From contig NZ_CP059851.1 of NCBI RefSeq assembly GCF_014117445.1, positions 930,001-994,000 on the forward strand: a stretch of DNA of 64,000 bases, in the 5' to 3' direction. The number at the start of each line of letters is the position of its first letter. Position 1 is the stretch's first letter. Source of the DNA: Sandaracinobacteroides saxicola. GTDB lineage: Bacteria; Pseudomonadota; Alphaproteobacteria; Sphingomonadales; Sphingomonadaceae. Positions 1 to 9,219 of the stretch are shown here, piece after piece. Position numbers and translations under genes: made by a program. The notes under the pieces were generated by a model, which saw only the letters and a program-made list of their open reading frames with translations, did not search any database and was not told the origin of the DNA.

Positions 1-2
1 TG

Positions 3-3000
3 CGTGCGGCCGATTGCAGCCTGCTCGAACGGTCCAACCGCGCCATGCTGACCTTGCAGCGCGCCCATGGCGAGGCGGGCCAGATCCCTTGGGGGGTATC
101 GGAATCGGGGTTCAATGCGCGCGATCGCGAGCTGAACTATCAGTATGGCCCGTTCGGGGTTCCGGGACTTGGGCTGAAGCGCGGCCTTTCGGGCAATCTG
201 GTGATTGCGCCCTATGCAACCGCGCTGGCCGCAATGGTCGACGCGCGCGCCGCACTTGCCAACTTCGAGGCGCTGGAGCGGCTCGGCGCGCGGGGCACCC
301 ACGGCTTCTACGAGGCGCTGGACTTCACGCCACAGCGGCTCGCCGAAGGCCAGCGCTTCGCGATCGTCCGCAGCCATATGGCGCACCACCAGGGCATGGC
401 GATGCTCGCGCTGGTGAATGTGCTCGACGGGGCTCGGCTGCGCGACGCCTTCCACGCCGAGCCGATGGTTGCGGCTGTGGACCTGCTGCTGCAGGAGCGC
501 CCGCCCCGCGGAGTGGGCACCTTCGAGCCTCGCGAGGAAGAGCGCAGCCATGCCTATCGCAGCCTGGCGCCGCAATCCCCCACCGTCCGCCGCTACGGGC
601 CGCATCCCGGACGGTATCCGGCGCTCCACCTGCTGGCGTCCGGCAGCTACGGGCTCATCGTGACCGACTCGGGCGGCGGCACCAGCAGCTGGCGCGGGCT
701 CGCGCTCAATCGCTGGCGACCGGATCCTGTGGTCACCGGCCACGGGCAGTTTCTCTACTGTGTCGATCACACCGCCGGGCTCACCTGGTCCGCCACCCGC
801 GCGCCGCTGGGCGCCGACGAAGCAACAGGCTACTCGGCGCAGTTCGGAGACGGGCGCGCCGAGTTTCATCGCCGCGACGGCCGCATCTCGACCTCGACCG
901 ACATTCTGGTCGCACCGGATGGCGAGGGCGAGGTCCGGCGCGTGACCCTGTCAAGCCAGTCCTCGCGCGCGCACGCCGTCGATGTTGCATCCTTCATGGA
1001 GCTGGCAATGGCCCAGCCGGGCGCCGATCTCGCGCACCCGGCCTTCTCGAAGCTGTTCATCGAAACCGAGGTTCGGCCCGGGCCGGTGCTGATCGCCCGC
1101 CGCCGCCCGAGATCGCCCGACGAGCCACCGGTTCACATGGCCCATTTCGCCGTTGTGGAAGGTGCGGTCCGCGAACCGGCGGACTGGGACACGGATCGCG
1201 GCAGCATCATCGGTCGCGGGCGCGGCATTGCCAATCCTGCGATGCTGGACGACCCGATGGCGGGCAATGCGGGCACCGTGATCGATCCGGCCTTTGCGCT
1301 CAGGGTGCGGCTGACGGTGCCGCCTGGTGGCCGCGTACGCGTGGCCTTCTGGACAGTCGTGGCGCCCGATCCCGCGACGCTTGACGAGATTATCGACCGC
1401 CACGCCAGCCCTGATGCCTTCGATCGCGCCGAAGTTGCCGCCTGGACTCGCGTGCAGGTCGAACGCCGCTATCTGGGCCTCGATACCGGCGAACGGGCCG
1501 ATTTCCAGCGCCTGGCCCGTCATGTGCTGTTCGGCGGCCATCTGGCGCCGGACGCGGCGCTGGTCGAAGCTCATGCGGGGCCGCAATCGTCGCTATGGGT
1601 GCACGGTATTTCCGGGGACCGCCCGATCCTTCTCGTCCGCCTCGATGACCCCCGCGATCTGCCTGTGGCGGCCGAACTGCTGCGGGCGTTCGAGTTTTTC
1701 CGTGGCCGGTTGTTCGACGTGGATCTGGTCATCCTGAACGAGCGCCGCGCCTCGTACATCCAGGATCTTCAGGCTGCGATCGACGCGGCGGTCGCTGCCA
1801 CCATCGGCCGGATGGGAGGCAGCCATGGCCGGCTCTTTGCGCTCAGAGGCGATCTGATGTCCGAAGAGCAGCGGCTGCAGCTTGTCGCGGCCGCCAGGGT
1901 CGACATCGACGCCCGGCGCGGGCGGCTGCGTCGCCAGCTCGACGGGCGGTCAGCCGCCGCGCCACGCCCGGTCGCACCGCTCCCACCTGCGGCGCCCCAA
2001 CGGCCCGGACGCGCTGCGGCCGCACCACCGCCGGAATCGGCGCTCCTGCTGTTCAATGGAATCGGGGGCTTCGCGCCCGATGGCCAGTCCTATGTGATTG
2101 CGGGCAGGACGCCCGCCCCGTGGCTCAATGTACTCGCGAATCCCCATTTCGGCTGTCATGTATCCGCCGACGCGACTGGCGCCATCTGGGCCGGCAACGC
2201 CCGCGAGAACCAGCTGACGCCCTGGTCGAACGATCCCGTCGGGGACCCAGGCGGCGACACGCTCTATCTCCGCGACGCTGCCTCGCGTTTGACCTGGTCG
2301 GCTTCCGCATGGCCCTGCGGCGCTCCGGGTGGGCGCACCACGGTCCACGGTTTCGGTTTCACGCGCCAGCTGCTGAGCGCGCACGACATCGACACGGACC
2401 TGCTGCTGTTCGTTCCGCCGGACGATCCTGTCCGGATCGCGCGGCTGACACTGCGCAACACCGGCACCCGCACCCGCATGCTCGACGTGACGGGCTATGC
2501 AGAATGGGTACTGGGACCGAACCGGACCAAAACCGCGCGGCACCTGGTCACGTCGATCTGCCCGGAGACCGGCGCCATCCTGGCGCGCAACCCGTTTGCG
2601 ACGGAGAATTCGGGCCAGGTTGCTTTCGCGGACCTTGGCGGGGCGCAGACCAGTTTCACCGCCGATCGCACCAGCTTCCTGGGGCCCGACGGAGACCCTT
2701 CCCGCCCGGCGGCGCTAGCCAGCCCCGGACCGCTTTCCGGCGGGATCGGTGCCGGCCTGGACCCCTGTGCCGCCCTGCAGGGGCGCGTCGTGCTTGCGCC
2801 AGGCCAGTCCGCGGAGCTGCTGTGGCTGATCGGCACCGCGTCCGACGGAGCAGAGGTCAGCCGCATCGTGCGCCGCTGGCGTGATGCCGATCTTGACGCG
2901 GCGCTTGCTGCCACCCGGGCCCAATGGAACGACATCCTGGGGCAGGTGCAGGTGGAGACGCCAGATCCGGCCTTCAACTTGATGATGAACGGCTGGCTGC

Positions 3001-4439
3001 TGCACCAGGTGGTTGCGGGACGCTTGTGGGGCCGGGCCGGCTTTTACCAGGCCAGCGGCGCCTATGGTTTCCGCGACCAGCTGCAGGACGGCGGCGCCCT
3101 GCTGCTGGCGCGACCGGATATGGCGCGCCCGCACCTGCTGCGGGCAGCCGGACGGCAGTTTCCGGAGGGCGATGTGCAGCATTGGTGGCTGCCGGAAAGC
3201 GGCCGGGGCGTGCGCACCCGCATTTCCGACGATACCGGATGGCTGGCGCTGTCGGTCGCGGACTATGTTGATGCGACAGGCGACGCCACGCTGCTGGACG
3301 AGCCACTGCCCTTCCTGACCGGGCCGACGCTGGAACCCGGGATCCACGACAGCTTCTTTCTGCCGGGAACGAGCACGGAACAGGCGCCGCTGTTCGAGCA
3401 TTGCGCCCGTGCGCTTGATCGGGCGCTGTCGCTGATCGGCGACAACGGGCTGCCGCTGATCGGCACCGGCGATTGGAACGATGGGATGAACCGCGTCGGC
3501 GAGCATGGCCGGGGCACGAGTGTGTGGCTGGCGTGGCACCTGATCCATGCGGTCGACCGCTTCGCCCCGCTCGCCGATGCGCGCGCGCCCGAAAAGGCGG
3601 CCGACTGGCGCGACCGCACGGCCCGAATCCGCGAAGCGGTCGCAAGAGAGGCCTGGGACGGCGAATGGTACCGGCGCGCCACCTACGACGATGGCAGCTG
3701 GCTCGGGACCCGGGAGTCCGCCGAATGCCGTATCGATGCAATCGCGCAGAGCTGGGCGGTGATCTCGGGCGCTGCCGCACCGGAGCGCGCGCGCGCTGCC
3801 ATGGCGTCGCTGGATCGCCATCTCGTGGACCGCGACGCCGGGATCCTGCGCCTGTTCGCGCCGCCATTCGATCGGGGAGCCCGCGATCCGGGCTATATCA
3901 AGGGTTATCCCCCCGGTTTGCGCGAAAATGGCGGCCAGTACAGCCACGGCGCCATGTGGGCGATCATCGCCAAGGCGACCTTGGGTGACATCGATGGCGC
4001 CCTCGCGCTGTTCGATCTTGTGAACCCGGTGAACCATGCGCTGACCCCGGAAGCGGCGGCGCGCTATCGGGTCGAGCCTTATGCTGTTGCGGCCGACATC
4101 TATTCGGTGGAACCGCATGTAGGACGCGGCGGCTGGACCTGGTACACTGGCGCGGCCGGGTGGATGTATCGCGCCGGGATCGGTTCGATCATCGGGCTGT
4201 CCCGATCCGGGCACCAATTCCAGCTCAGGCCGGCACTGCCCTCCGGCTGGGACAGGATCGGAATCGTCATGCGGTCGGCCGGGGGCGGGCATCGGATCAC
4301 TGTGCAACGGGTGCCTGGCTTGCGCACGCAGCGGGCGACGCGAAACGGGGAGACACTGGAAGCCGCAGGCGGCGCGTTTCGGTGGAGCATGGAGGCCGGG
4401 CAACATGAAATCATTGTCAACCTGCCCGGCGCGCCCTGA
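3..4439 (+). CDS. Cyclic beta-1,2-glucan synthase-like protein (NdvB type), C-terminal part: glycoamylase-like plus GH94 domains
   Basis: The frame is open from the first bases, so the gene begins before the window; 1478 codons are visible. Near the N-terminus of the visible part is the glycoamylase-like signature WGVSESGFNARD, then NYQYGPFGVPGLGLKRG and the motif AHHQGMAML. After about residue 650 comes a GH94 (glycosyltransferase 36) module with LNVLANPHFGCHVS and ARENQLTPWSNDP, then YQASGAYGFRDQLQDG and GTGDWNDGMNRVG; the DWND motif carries the GH94 catalytic Asp. The order glycoamylase-like then GH94 is that of NdvB/Cgs proteins, which make and size periplasmic cyclic beta-glucans; the membrane glycosyltransferase part would lie upstream of the window. 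Exact substrate is inferred. The gene ends just before a mobile-element scar. Confidence 0.85.
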   Translation, partial: RAADCSLLERSNRAMLTLQRAHGEAGQIPWGVSESGFNARDRELNYQYGPFGVPGLGLKRGLSGNLVIAPYATALAAMVDARAALANFEALERLGARGTHGFYEALDFTPQRLAEGQRFAIVRSHMAHHQGMAMLALVNVLDGARLRDAFHAEPMVAAVDLLLQERPPRGVGTFEPREEERSHAYRSLAPQSPTVRRYGPHPGRYPALHLLASGSYGLIVTDSGGGTSSWRGLALNRWRPDPVVTGHGQFLYCVDHTAGLTWSATRAPLGADEATGYSAQFGDGRAEFHRRDGRISTSTDILVAPDGEGEVRRVTLSSQSSRAHAVDVASFMELAMAQPGADLAHPAFSKLFIETEVRPGPVLIARRRPRSPDEPPVHMAHFAVVEGAVREPADWDTDRGSIIGRGRGIANPAMLDDPMAGNAGTVIDPAFALRVRLTVPPGGRVRVAFWTVVAPDPATLDEIIDRHASPDAFDRAEVAAWTRVQVERRYLGLDTGERADFQRLARHVLFGGHLAPDAALVEAHAGPQSSLWVHGISGDRPILLVRLDDPRDLPVAAELLRAFEFFRGRLFDVDLVILNERRASYIQDLQAAIDAAVAATIGRMGGSHGRLFALRGDLMSEEQRLQLVAAARVDIDARRGRLRRQLDGRSAAAPRPVAPLPPAAPQRPGRAAAAPPPESALLLFNGIGGFAPDGQSYVIAGRTPAPWLNVLANPHFGCHVSADATGAIWAGNARENQLTPWSNDPVGDPGGDTLYLRDAASRLTWSASAWPCGAPGGRTTVHGFGFTRQLLSAHDIDTDLLLFVPPDDPVRIARLTLRNTGTRTRMLDVTGYAEWVLGPNRTKTARHLVTSICPETGAILARNPFATENSGQVAFADLGGAQTSFTADRTSFLGPDGDPSRPAALASPGPLSGGIGAGLDPCAALQGRVVLAPGQSAELLWLIGTASDGAEVSRIVRRWRDADLDAALAATRAQWNDILGQVQVETPDPAFNLMMNGWLLHQVVAGRLWGRAGFYQASGAYGFRDQLQDGGALLLARPDMARPHLLRAAGRQFPEGDVQHWWLPESGRGVRTRISDDTGWLALSVADYVDATGDATLLDEPLPFLTGPTLEPGIHDSFFLPGTSTEQAPLFEHCARALDRALSLIGDNGLPLIGTGDWNDGMNRVGEHGRGTSVWLAWHLIHAVDRFAPLADARAPEKAADWRDRTARIREAVAREAWDGEWYRRATYDDGSWLGTRESAECRIDAIAQSWAVISGAAAPERARAAMASLDRHLVDRDAGILRLFAPPFDRGARDPGYIKGYPPGLRENGGQYSHGAMWAIIAKATLGDIDGALALFDLVNPVNHALTPEAAARYRVEPYAVAADIYSVEPHVGRGGWTWYTGAAGWMYRAGIGSIIGLSRSGHQFQLRPALPSGWDRIGIVMRSAGGGHRITVQRVPGLRTQRATRNGETLEAAGGAFRWSMEAGQHEIIVNLPGAP

Positions 4440-4939
4440 AGACGGCGGATTACGTCTCGCACGAACCTGGCGGATTACCGCCTCAATCATCTTCTCACCG
4501 CTTATTGGCTGCGCAAATTGATGTATCGCCGGGTGCGGAAGCACGGGTTGCCCATGTGGGAAGCATATAGGAAGCCATTGAAAGCAAGCCGTGGCGAAGC
4601 GGATCGTACCATGGCGCAGGCCAAGCCGCTGTAAAAAAGAGAGAAGAAATGCTCTGGCGTAAGTTCGGCTACCGCCATCCATGCCTTGCCAAGGTTGAAG
4701 TCGAGGGTTCGAATCGCTTCATCCGCTCCAGTTTCTCTTGGAATATCAAGGAATTGGAAGTCGCGGCAGCGCAATCGAGCCATTACTTGGCGCGATCGGG
4801 GTGGTCGCGTAATGGCGACGTAATGTCTCGGGAGCGTATTTTGGCGTAGAATGTCGCATTTTGTCGCCTTGCAACGCCCACGCTGCAGCAAGAATGGTTT
4901 TGATCTTTGCGGATCCGGGATTGAATGAGGCGGCTGGCG
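4440..4939. other. Non-coding stretch between the GH94 gene and the trb remnant
   Basis: About 500 bases without a credible gene. The only recognisable item is the tRNA-Gly 3' fragment listed separately. Short open frames here are not supported: the one on the minus strand owes its residues ADEAIRTLDFNLGK to the antisense of the tRNA fragment. I read this as the decayed edge of an integrated element. Confidence 0.6.
4684..4730 (+). repeat. 3' fragment of a tRNA-Gly(GCC) gene, probable integration (att) scar
   Basis: This 47-base piece contains the 3' half of the anticodon arm including the loop TTGCCAA (anticodon GCC), the T-loop GGTTCGAATC, and the acceptor end CCGCTCCA with CCA encoded. 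No matching 5' half lies upstream, and the T-stem contains a mismatch, so it is not a functional tRNA. tRNA-Gly 3' ends are established insertion sites for integrative conjugative elements such as the ICEclc family, and a conjugation-gene remnant starts about 200 bases further on. The att interpretation is inference; the tRNA identity rests on anticodon loop, T-loop and CCA. Confidence 0.65.
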
Positions 4940-5740
4940 CTAAGGCGCTAGCATCAGATCTCTCGTCAGAATTGCCCTGATGGGCATGCCGGCACGCACC
5001 GTGATTGTCGGCCTTCGAGACAATTCGCGCTCGACGATCTGCCTGCCCGTGCGGCTGATGCTGTCGGATGCACCGTCGCGGAGGGCGCGGGCGATGTCGC
5101 TTTCGTCTCCGGAAGTGCCGGACTGGGCGCCGATGCTGAGAATGGTCGAGATCAGGGCGGCCTTTGCGGTCCTGCCCCAGTGATTGTCGACCTTGTCGCT
5201 CAGGCCGGGCTGACCTGTCGCGTCGGCGGCGGGCATGCGGCCTAGATCGATGGACCGGCCGTCGGGCAGTAGAAGCCGGGTCCAGACCAGGAGCAGCCGG
5301 GTCTGGCCGGCGGCCAGTTCGCTGTCGTAGGTGCCGATCAGACGGGCACCTTGCGGGATCAGGATCTTCGAGTACCTGAAGCTGTCCTGGACAGGCTCGG
5401 TAACCTGCGCGATAACAAGACCGGGCAGATCCGACTGGATGCCGGTGACCAGGGCCGCCGGAATAATGGTTCCGGCGCGCAAGATGTTCCGGCCGGCGGA
5501 TGGCAGAGTGCTGGGTGGCCCGCTGGCCAAGGCCACGAATGGTTCCGGCTGGGTTTTCTCAGCCGAACCTGCCTCACCTGATCCGCGTGGCTCATTCGTC
5601 GTCATTGATGGCGCATCAGCCGCCGGTGGCGATGCAGCGCTGCCGCTTCCAAAGAAGAGGCCGGAGGTTCTGGCCGCGATCCGTGCCTGTTGTTCCGGGG
5701 TCTGACCTGCCGGACGCAAGTATGGCGGCGCGCCATCGTT
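4940..5740 (-). pseudogene. trbI: trbI remnant (VirB10-like conjugal transfer protein), N-terminus missing
   Basis: The C-terminal half of a TrbI/VirB10-family protein is clear: PAGQTPEQQARIAARTSGLF, then a proline-rich linker, AGRNILRAGTIIPAALVTGI, VTEPVQDSFRYSKILIPQGA, LIGTYDSELAAGQTRLLLVW and the family ending MPIRAILTRDLMLAP. TrbI spans the cell envelope in the mating-pair-formation type IV secretion channel. The N-terminal cytoplasmic and membrane part is absent. Upstream of the approximate 5740 boundary the same strand encodes TrbL in a different frame, so a deletion has joined the two genes. Without its membrane anchor and the rest of the trb operon this cannot be functional. The upper boundary is approximate. 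Confidence 0.8.
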
Positions 5741-6614
5741 CGAATAGGGTCCCAGCCAGTGCGGCGCCTCCGACGGCAAGCCCGGTACCGACGGCCGCGC
5801 CGGCACCCAGTTGCGGGCCGCCTGCAACGATGCCGTTGGCAATGCCCGGGCCGAAGATGCCAAGCGCCAGCAGGGATAGCGACGCCAGCACGACGGCCGA
5901 GGCCTCGTCGATTGTCGGCACCGGCCCGGCAAACGCACCGGTGAACTCGCTGAACAGCGTCGAGCCGATACCGACGATGACCGCCAGCACCAGCACCTTG
6001 ATCCCCGACGAGATGACATTGCCCAGCACCCGCTCGGCCATGAAGGCGGTCTTGCCGAACAGGCCGAACGGCACGAGCACGAACCCGGCGAGCGTCGTCA
6101 GTTTGAACTCGATCAGCGCCACGAACAGCTGGATGGCCAGCACGAAGAACGACAGCAGGATCACCGCCCACGCGGTCAGCAGGATGGCGATCTGGGCGAA
6201 GTTGTCGAAGAAGGAGGCGAAGCCCATCAGCTCGCCGACCGCGTCGAGGATGGGACGCCCGGCCTCCAGCCCGACCTCCGCGATCCGGCCCGGCCGCAGG
6301 AAGTCCGCCATCGCCATCGGCGTGCCGGACGCCATCAGCCCGAGCCCGGCGAAGCTCTCGAACACGATCCTCGCCAGCATGTTCCAGTTGCCGATGACAT
6401 AGGCGAACACGCCGACGAAAAGCGTCTTCTTGACCAGCCGGGCAATGATGTCCTCATCGGCCCCCCAGACCCAGAACAGGGCTGCGAGCGTGACATCGAT
6501 GACGATGAGCGTCGCCGCGAGCCACGCGACCTCGCCCCCCACCAGCCCGAACCCGCTGTCGATGTAGCGGGTGAAGGTGTCGAGGAACCGGTCGATGACG
6601 CCGATGTCCTGCAT
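5725..6614 (-). pseudogene. trbL: trbL remnant (conjugal transfer membrane protein), C-terminus missing
   Basis: The start MQDIGVIDRFLDTFTRYIDS and the run of hydrophobic segments (residues about 25-50, 60-80, 140-200 and 225-265) match the polytopic TrbL/VirB6-type inner-membrane component of conjugative type IV secretion. Similarity continues to about residue 295 (GTGLAVGGAALAGTLFERW); after that the frame runs into trbI sequence in the wrong frame and ends. In intact operons the order is trbJ-trbL-trbF-trbG-trbI, so one deletion has removed the end of trbL, all of trbF and trbG, and the start of trbI. The trbJ tail lies 3 bases upstream. Confidence 0.8.
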
Positions 6615-6617
6615 GGC

Positions 6618-6776
6618 TCAATCCCGGAACATGGTGATGGGGGTGGGGACGTAGCCGCGGCCGGCCTTCAGGAACCGACGGTTCTGCTCGCGCGCTTGAT
6701 CCTGTGCCGCGACCCGCTGCGCCTCGGCAAGCACCTGCGCGCGGCCAAGCGCCGTCATGGTGGCGGTGAGGTCAGC
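6618..6776 (-). pseudogene. trbJ: trbJ C-terminal tail, fused to threonine aldolase remnant
   Basis: About 50 codons in the frame ALGRAQVLAEAQRVAAQDQA then NRRFLKAGRGYVPTPITMFRD directly precede trbL, exactly where trbJ sits in trb operons. The Ala/Gln/Arg-rich helix followed by a short tail fits the C-terminus of TrbJ, a small periplasmic mating-pair protein; I rely on position as much as on sequence. The frame continues upstream without a stop into threonine aldolase sequence, so a recombination joint lies near 6770-6790. No trbB, C, D or E remains. Confidence 0.5.
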
Positions 6777-7582
6777 ACCCTCCGCCAGTCGACGCTCATC
6801 GATATGATCGTCCGCCAGCCGTTCGACGTGGTGATCGAGCGCATGGAGGCAGGCGGTGGCCATTATGCCTGCCTGCCTGCCTGCCGTATCGCCCCGCCAA
6901 GCATATGCTTGCAGCGCTGCGCGGACTGAATGAAGCCATCCGCTCTCATGAGCACCACGCCGAAGGGCGCGCCCAGTCCCTTGGTGAAGTCCAGCCAGAG
7001 CGAATCGGATAGCGCGCCGTAATCCGAGGCTGGCGTCTGCAATGGCTGCATTCAGAAGCCGTGCGCCGTCGATATGAACGCCCAGTCTTCGTTCCAACAC
7101 CAGCTGCCGAATGTGGCGGAGCAGCGCCAGCGGCCAAACCGCACCGCCGCCCATGTCTGTTGTTTGCTCGACCCAGATCAGCCTGGGGCGCGGTGCATTA
7201 CGCCGCGCCGGACGCAGCGCGCCCTCGAGGGTAGCAAGGTTGAACAATCCCCGACTGCCGGCAAGTGGCGTGGTCATCAGGCAGCCCAGGCCCGCTGCTC
7301 CGCCCGTTTCGAAGTGAAAAGATGGCTGGATCTTTCGGCCAGGATTTCATCGCCACGCTGGCAACGGACCATTACCCCAATTACATTGACCATCGTGCCC
7401 GATGGCAGGAAAAGCGCCGCCTCCTTGTCGAGCATCGTGACGACTCGGCTGGTCAGTGCCGTGACGGCCGGATCTTATCCGGTTGCTCGTTTCCTACCTC
7501 GCAGCCGCCGTTGCGGCACGCACGCCAAGGCTGGACGTGTCATGGAATCGGAATAAAGGTCGATGCGCCGGTGCGATGTCAT
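6777..7582 (-). pseudogene. Threonine aldolase / beta-eliminating lyase family, multiply frameshifted and truncated
   Basis: Pieces of a fold-type I PLP enzyme occur in order but in different frames. They are MTSHRRIDLYSDSMTRP, then SLGVRAATAAA, then EVGNEQPDK, then PAVTALTSRVVTMLDKEAAL with LFLPSGTM, then FETGGAAGLGCLMTTPLAG through LIWVEQTTDMGGG and GVHIDGARLLNAA, then SLWLDFTKGLGAPFGVVL, then LDHHVERLADDH. SLWLDFTKGLGAP holds the expected PLP lysine region of low-specificity threonine aldolases. At least five single-base frame changes are needed to read through, so the gene is dead. Its ATG overlaps the hydantoinase B stop (ATGA), so it was once the last coupled gene of the catabolic operon. 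The 3' end is replaced by trbJ sequence. Confidence 0.8.
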
Positions 7583-9219
7583 GAGCGCGTCCGGTAGAGC
7601 CGTTCCGCCGCCTCGGCCGAGACATAGCCGTCGCGCAGGTCCCGCGCGATGGCCTCCGGCGACCGCGCCTCGGGGGGGCCGAAACCGCCGCCACCCGGCA
7701 ACTCCAGGATCAAGCGATCACCGGGAGGGATGTCAAATCTGCCCTTGCCGCCGACCGGACGTCCTGATGCCAGCCTGACCCTGCCCGCGCGCCCGTCCAT
7801 GCCGCCCTCCCGGCCCCTGGGCGGATGATCGATCCGGTCGAACATGGCGTTGAGCAGCAGCGGTGTTTCGCCGATGCCCTCGATCTCGATCACCTGGCCC
7901 AATCCGCCACGCTGCCGCCCGGGGCCGCCGCTGTCCGGCAGCAGCTCCTTGCGGCGGACAAGGATGGGGGCCGATGCCTCGACCGCTTCGACCGGCATCG
8001 TCCTCACGCCGGAGGGAAAAGCGGTCGCATTCCACCCATCGCGATCGGATTGGGCACCGGCCCCGCCCGCATTGAAGGTGACCGTCGCAAAATGGCGCCC
8101 GTCCGGCCCACGCCCGCGCAGGCTGGGATTCCAGATGAGCCCGGCCCCCTCGGCCGGCACCGGCAGGAGCGCGCCGAGTGCGCCGAGAACAAGATCGGGA
8201 AGCATCTGGCCGATCATATGCCGCGCGGAGACCGCCGCGGGCCGCCGGGCGTTCAGGATCGATCCTTCGGGTGCGCGCACCTCAATCGGGGCAAGGCTGC
8301 CATGGTTGCAGGGAATGTCGGGGTTGATCAGGCAATTCACGCCGAACACGGCATAGGCCGTGGTATAGTTGAGAACGACATTGACACCACGCCGCGAAAC
8401 ATCCGGGCTCCCCGCGAAATCGAGCGTCATGCGTGACCCGGCGATGGTGATCGTCACCGGGAGCACGAGCCCGTCCCCGGTTCCATCGAGCGCGAGGCTG
8501 TTGCGATAGATCCCGTCGGGAAGCGCCATGATCCGCGCCTCGACCGTGTCGCGCGTGCGATCGATGATAGCATCCGAAACACCCTCGAGATCCGCAAGGC
8601 CGAACTCCTCGAGCAGTGCCATCGTCCGCCGGATGGCAACGGCGTTTCCGGCGATCGAGGAATGGAGGTCGCCAACCACCTGATCCGATTCGCGCACATT
8701 GGCACGGATGACCGCCATCAACAGCGGATCGACGATGCCGGCGCGTGCCAGTTTGCAGACCGGAATGCACAATCCTTCCTCATGCACATCGCTTGCGTCC
8801 GCGCCGAATCCCAGCCCGCCGATATCGACGACATGCACCGTGTTGGCGACGGCGCCCACGGCGCGCCCCCGGTGAAAGATCGGGCTGACGATCGTGAAAT
8901 CGTGGAGATGGCCCGAGCAGATCCAGGGATCGTTGCTGACCAGGACATCGCCAGGTTCAAGGCTGTCGAGCGGAAACAGGCGGAGAAAATGCTCGACGGC
9001 CAAGGCCATGGAATTGACGTGGCCGGGCGTGCCGGTGACGGCTTGCGCCACCATGCGCCCGCGTCGGTCGAACAAGCCCGCCGACAGGTCGCCGGCCTCC
9101 CGCGTCGTGTTTGAAAAGGCGGTGCGGATCAGGGTTTGCGCCTGATCCTCCAGGATCGCGATCAGCCGCTGCCAGACAAGATCGACCGTCACCCGACCCG
9201 GAACCACGATGTCGCTCAT
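7579..9219 (-). CDS. Hydantoinase B / oxoprolinase family protein (HyuB-like)
   Basis: This 546-residue protein matches the B subunit of the N-methylhydantoinase/5-oxoprolinase/acetone carboxylase family, with NTTREAGDLSAGLFDRRGRM near residue 35, VTGTPGHVNSM, and VSNDPWICSGHLHDFTIVSP. The C-terminal region has ELLPDSGGPGRQRGGLGQV and the closing GGGGFGPPEARSPEAIARDL. Family members act with an A subunit to open cyclic imides or lactams at the expense of ATP. I chose the ATG at 9219 because it overlaps the stop of the A-subunit gene (ATGA); a longer reading would enter that gene. The substrate cannot be told from sequence. Confidence 0.92.
   Translation of the reverse strand: MSDIVVPGRVTVDLVWQRLIAILEDQAQTLIRTAFSNTTREAGDLSAGLFDRRGRMVAQAVTGTPGHVNSMALAVEHFLRLFPLDSLEPGDVLVSNDPWICSGHLHDFTIVSPIFHRGRAVGAVANTVHVVDIGGLGFGADASDVHEEGLCIPVCKLARAGIVDPLLMAVIRANVRESDQVVGDLHSSIAGNAVAIRRTMALLEEFGLADLEGVSDAIIDRTRDTVEARIMALPDGIYRNSLALDGTGDGLVLPVTITIAGSRMTLDFAGSPDVSRRGVNVVLNYTTAYAVFGVNCLINPDIPCNHGSLAPIEVRAPEGSILNARRPAAVSARHMIGQMLPDLVLGALGALLPVPAEGAGLIWNPSLRGRGPDGRHFATVTFNAGGAGAQSDRDGWNATAFPSGVRTMPVEAVEASAPILVRRKELLPDSGGPGRQRGGLGQVIEIEGIGETPLLLNAMFDRIDHPPRGREGGMDGRAGRVRLASGRPVGGKGRFDIPPGDRLILELPGGGGFGPPEARSPEAIARDLRDGYVSAEAAERLYRTRS

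Noticed and set aside
4502-4891. Minus-strand open frame of 129 codons with ADEAIRTLDFNLGK
   Set aside because: This peptide is the known translation of the antisense of a tRNA 3' half; the sense strand carries the tRNA-Gly fragment.
6777-7582. Threonine aldolase frameshifts as sequencing error
   Set aside because: At least five indels confined to one gene that is also truncated by another gene fit decay better; neighbouring genes are error-free. Not fully excluded.
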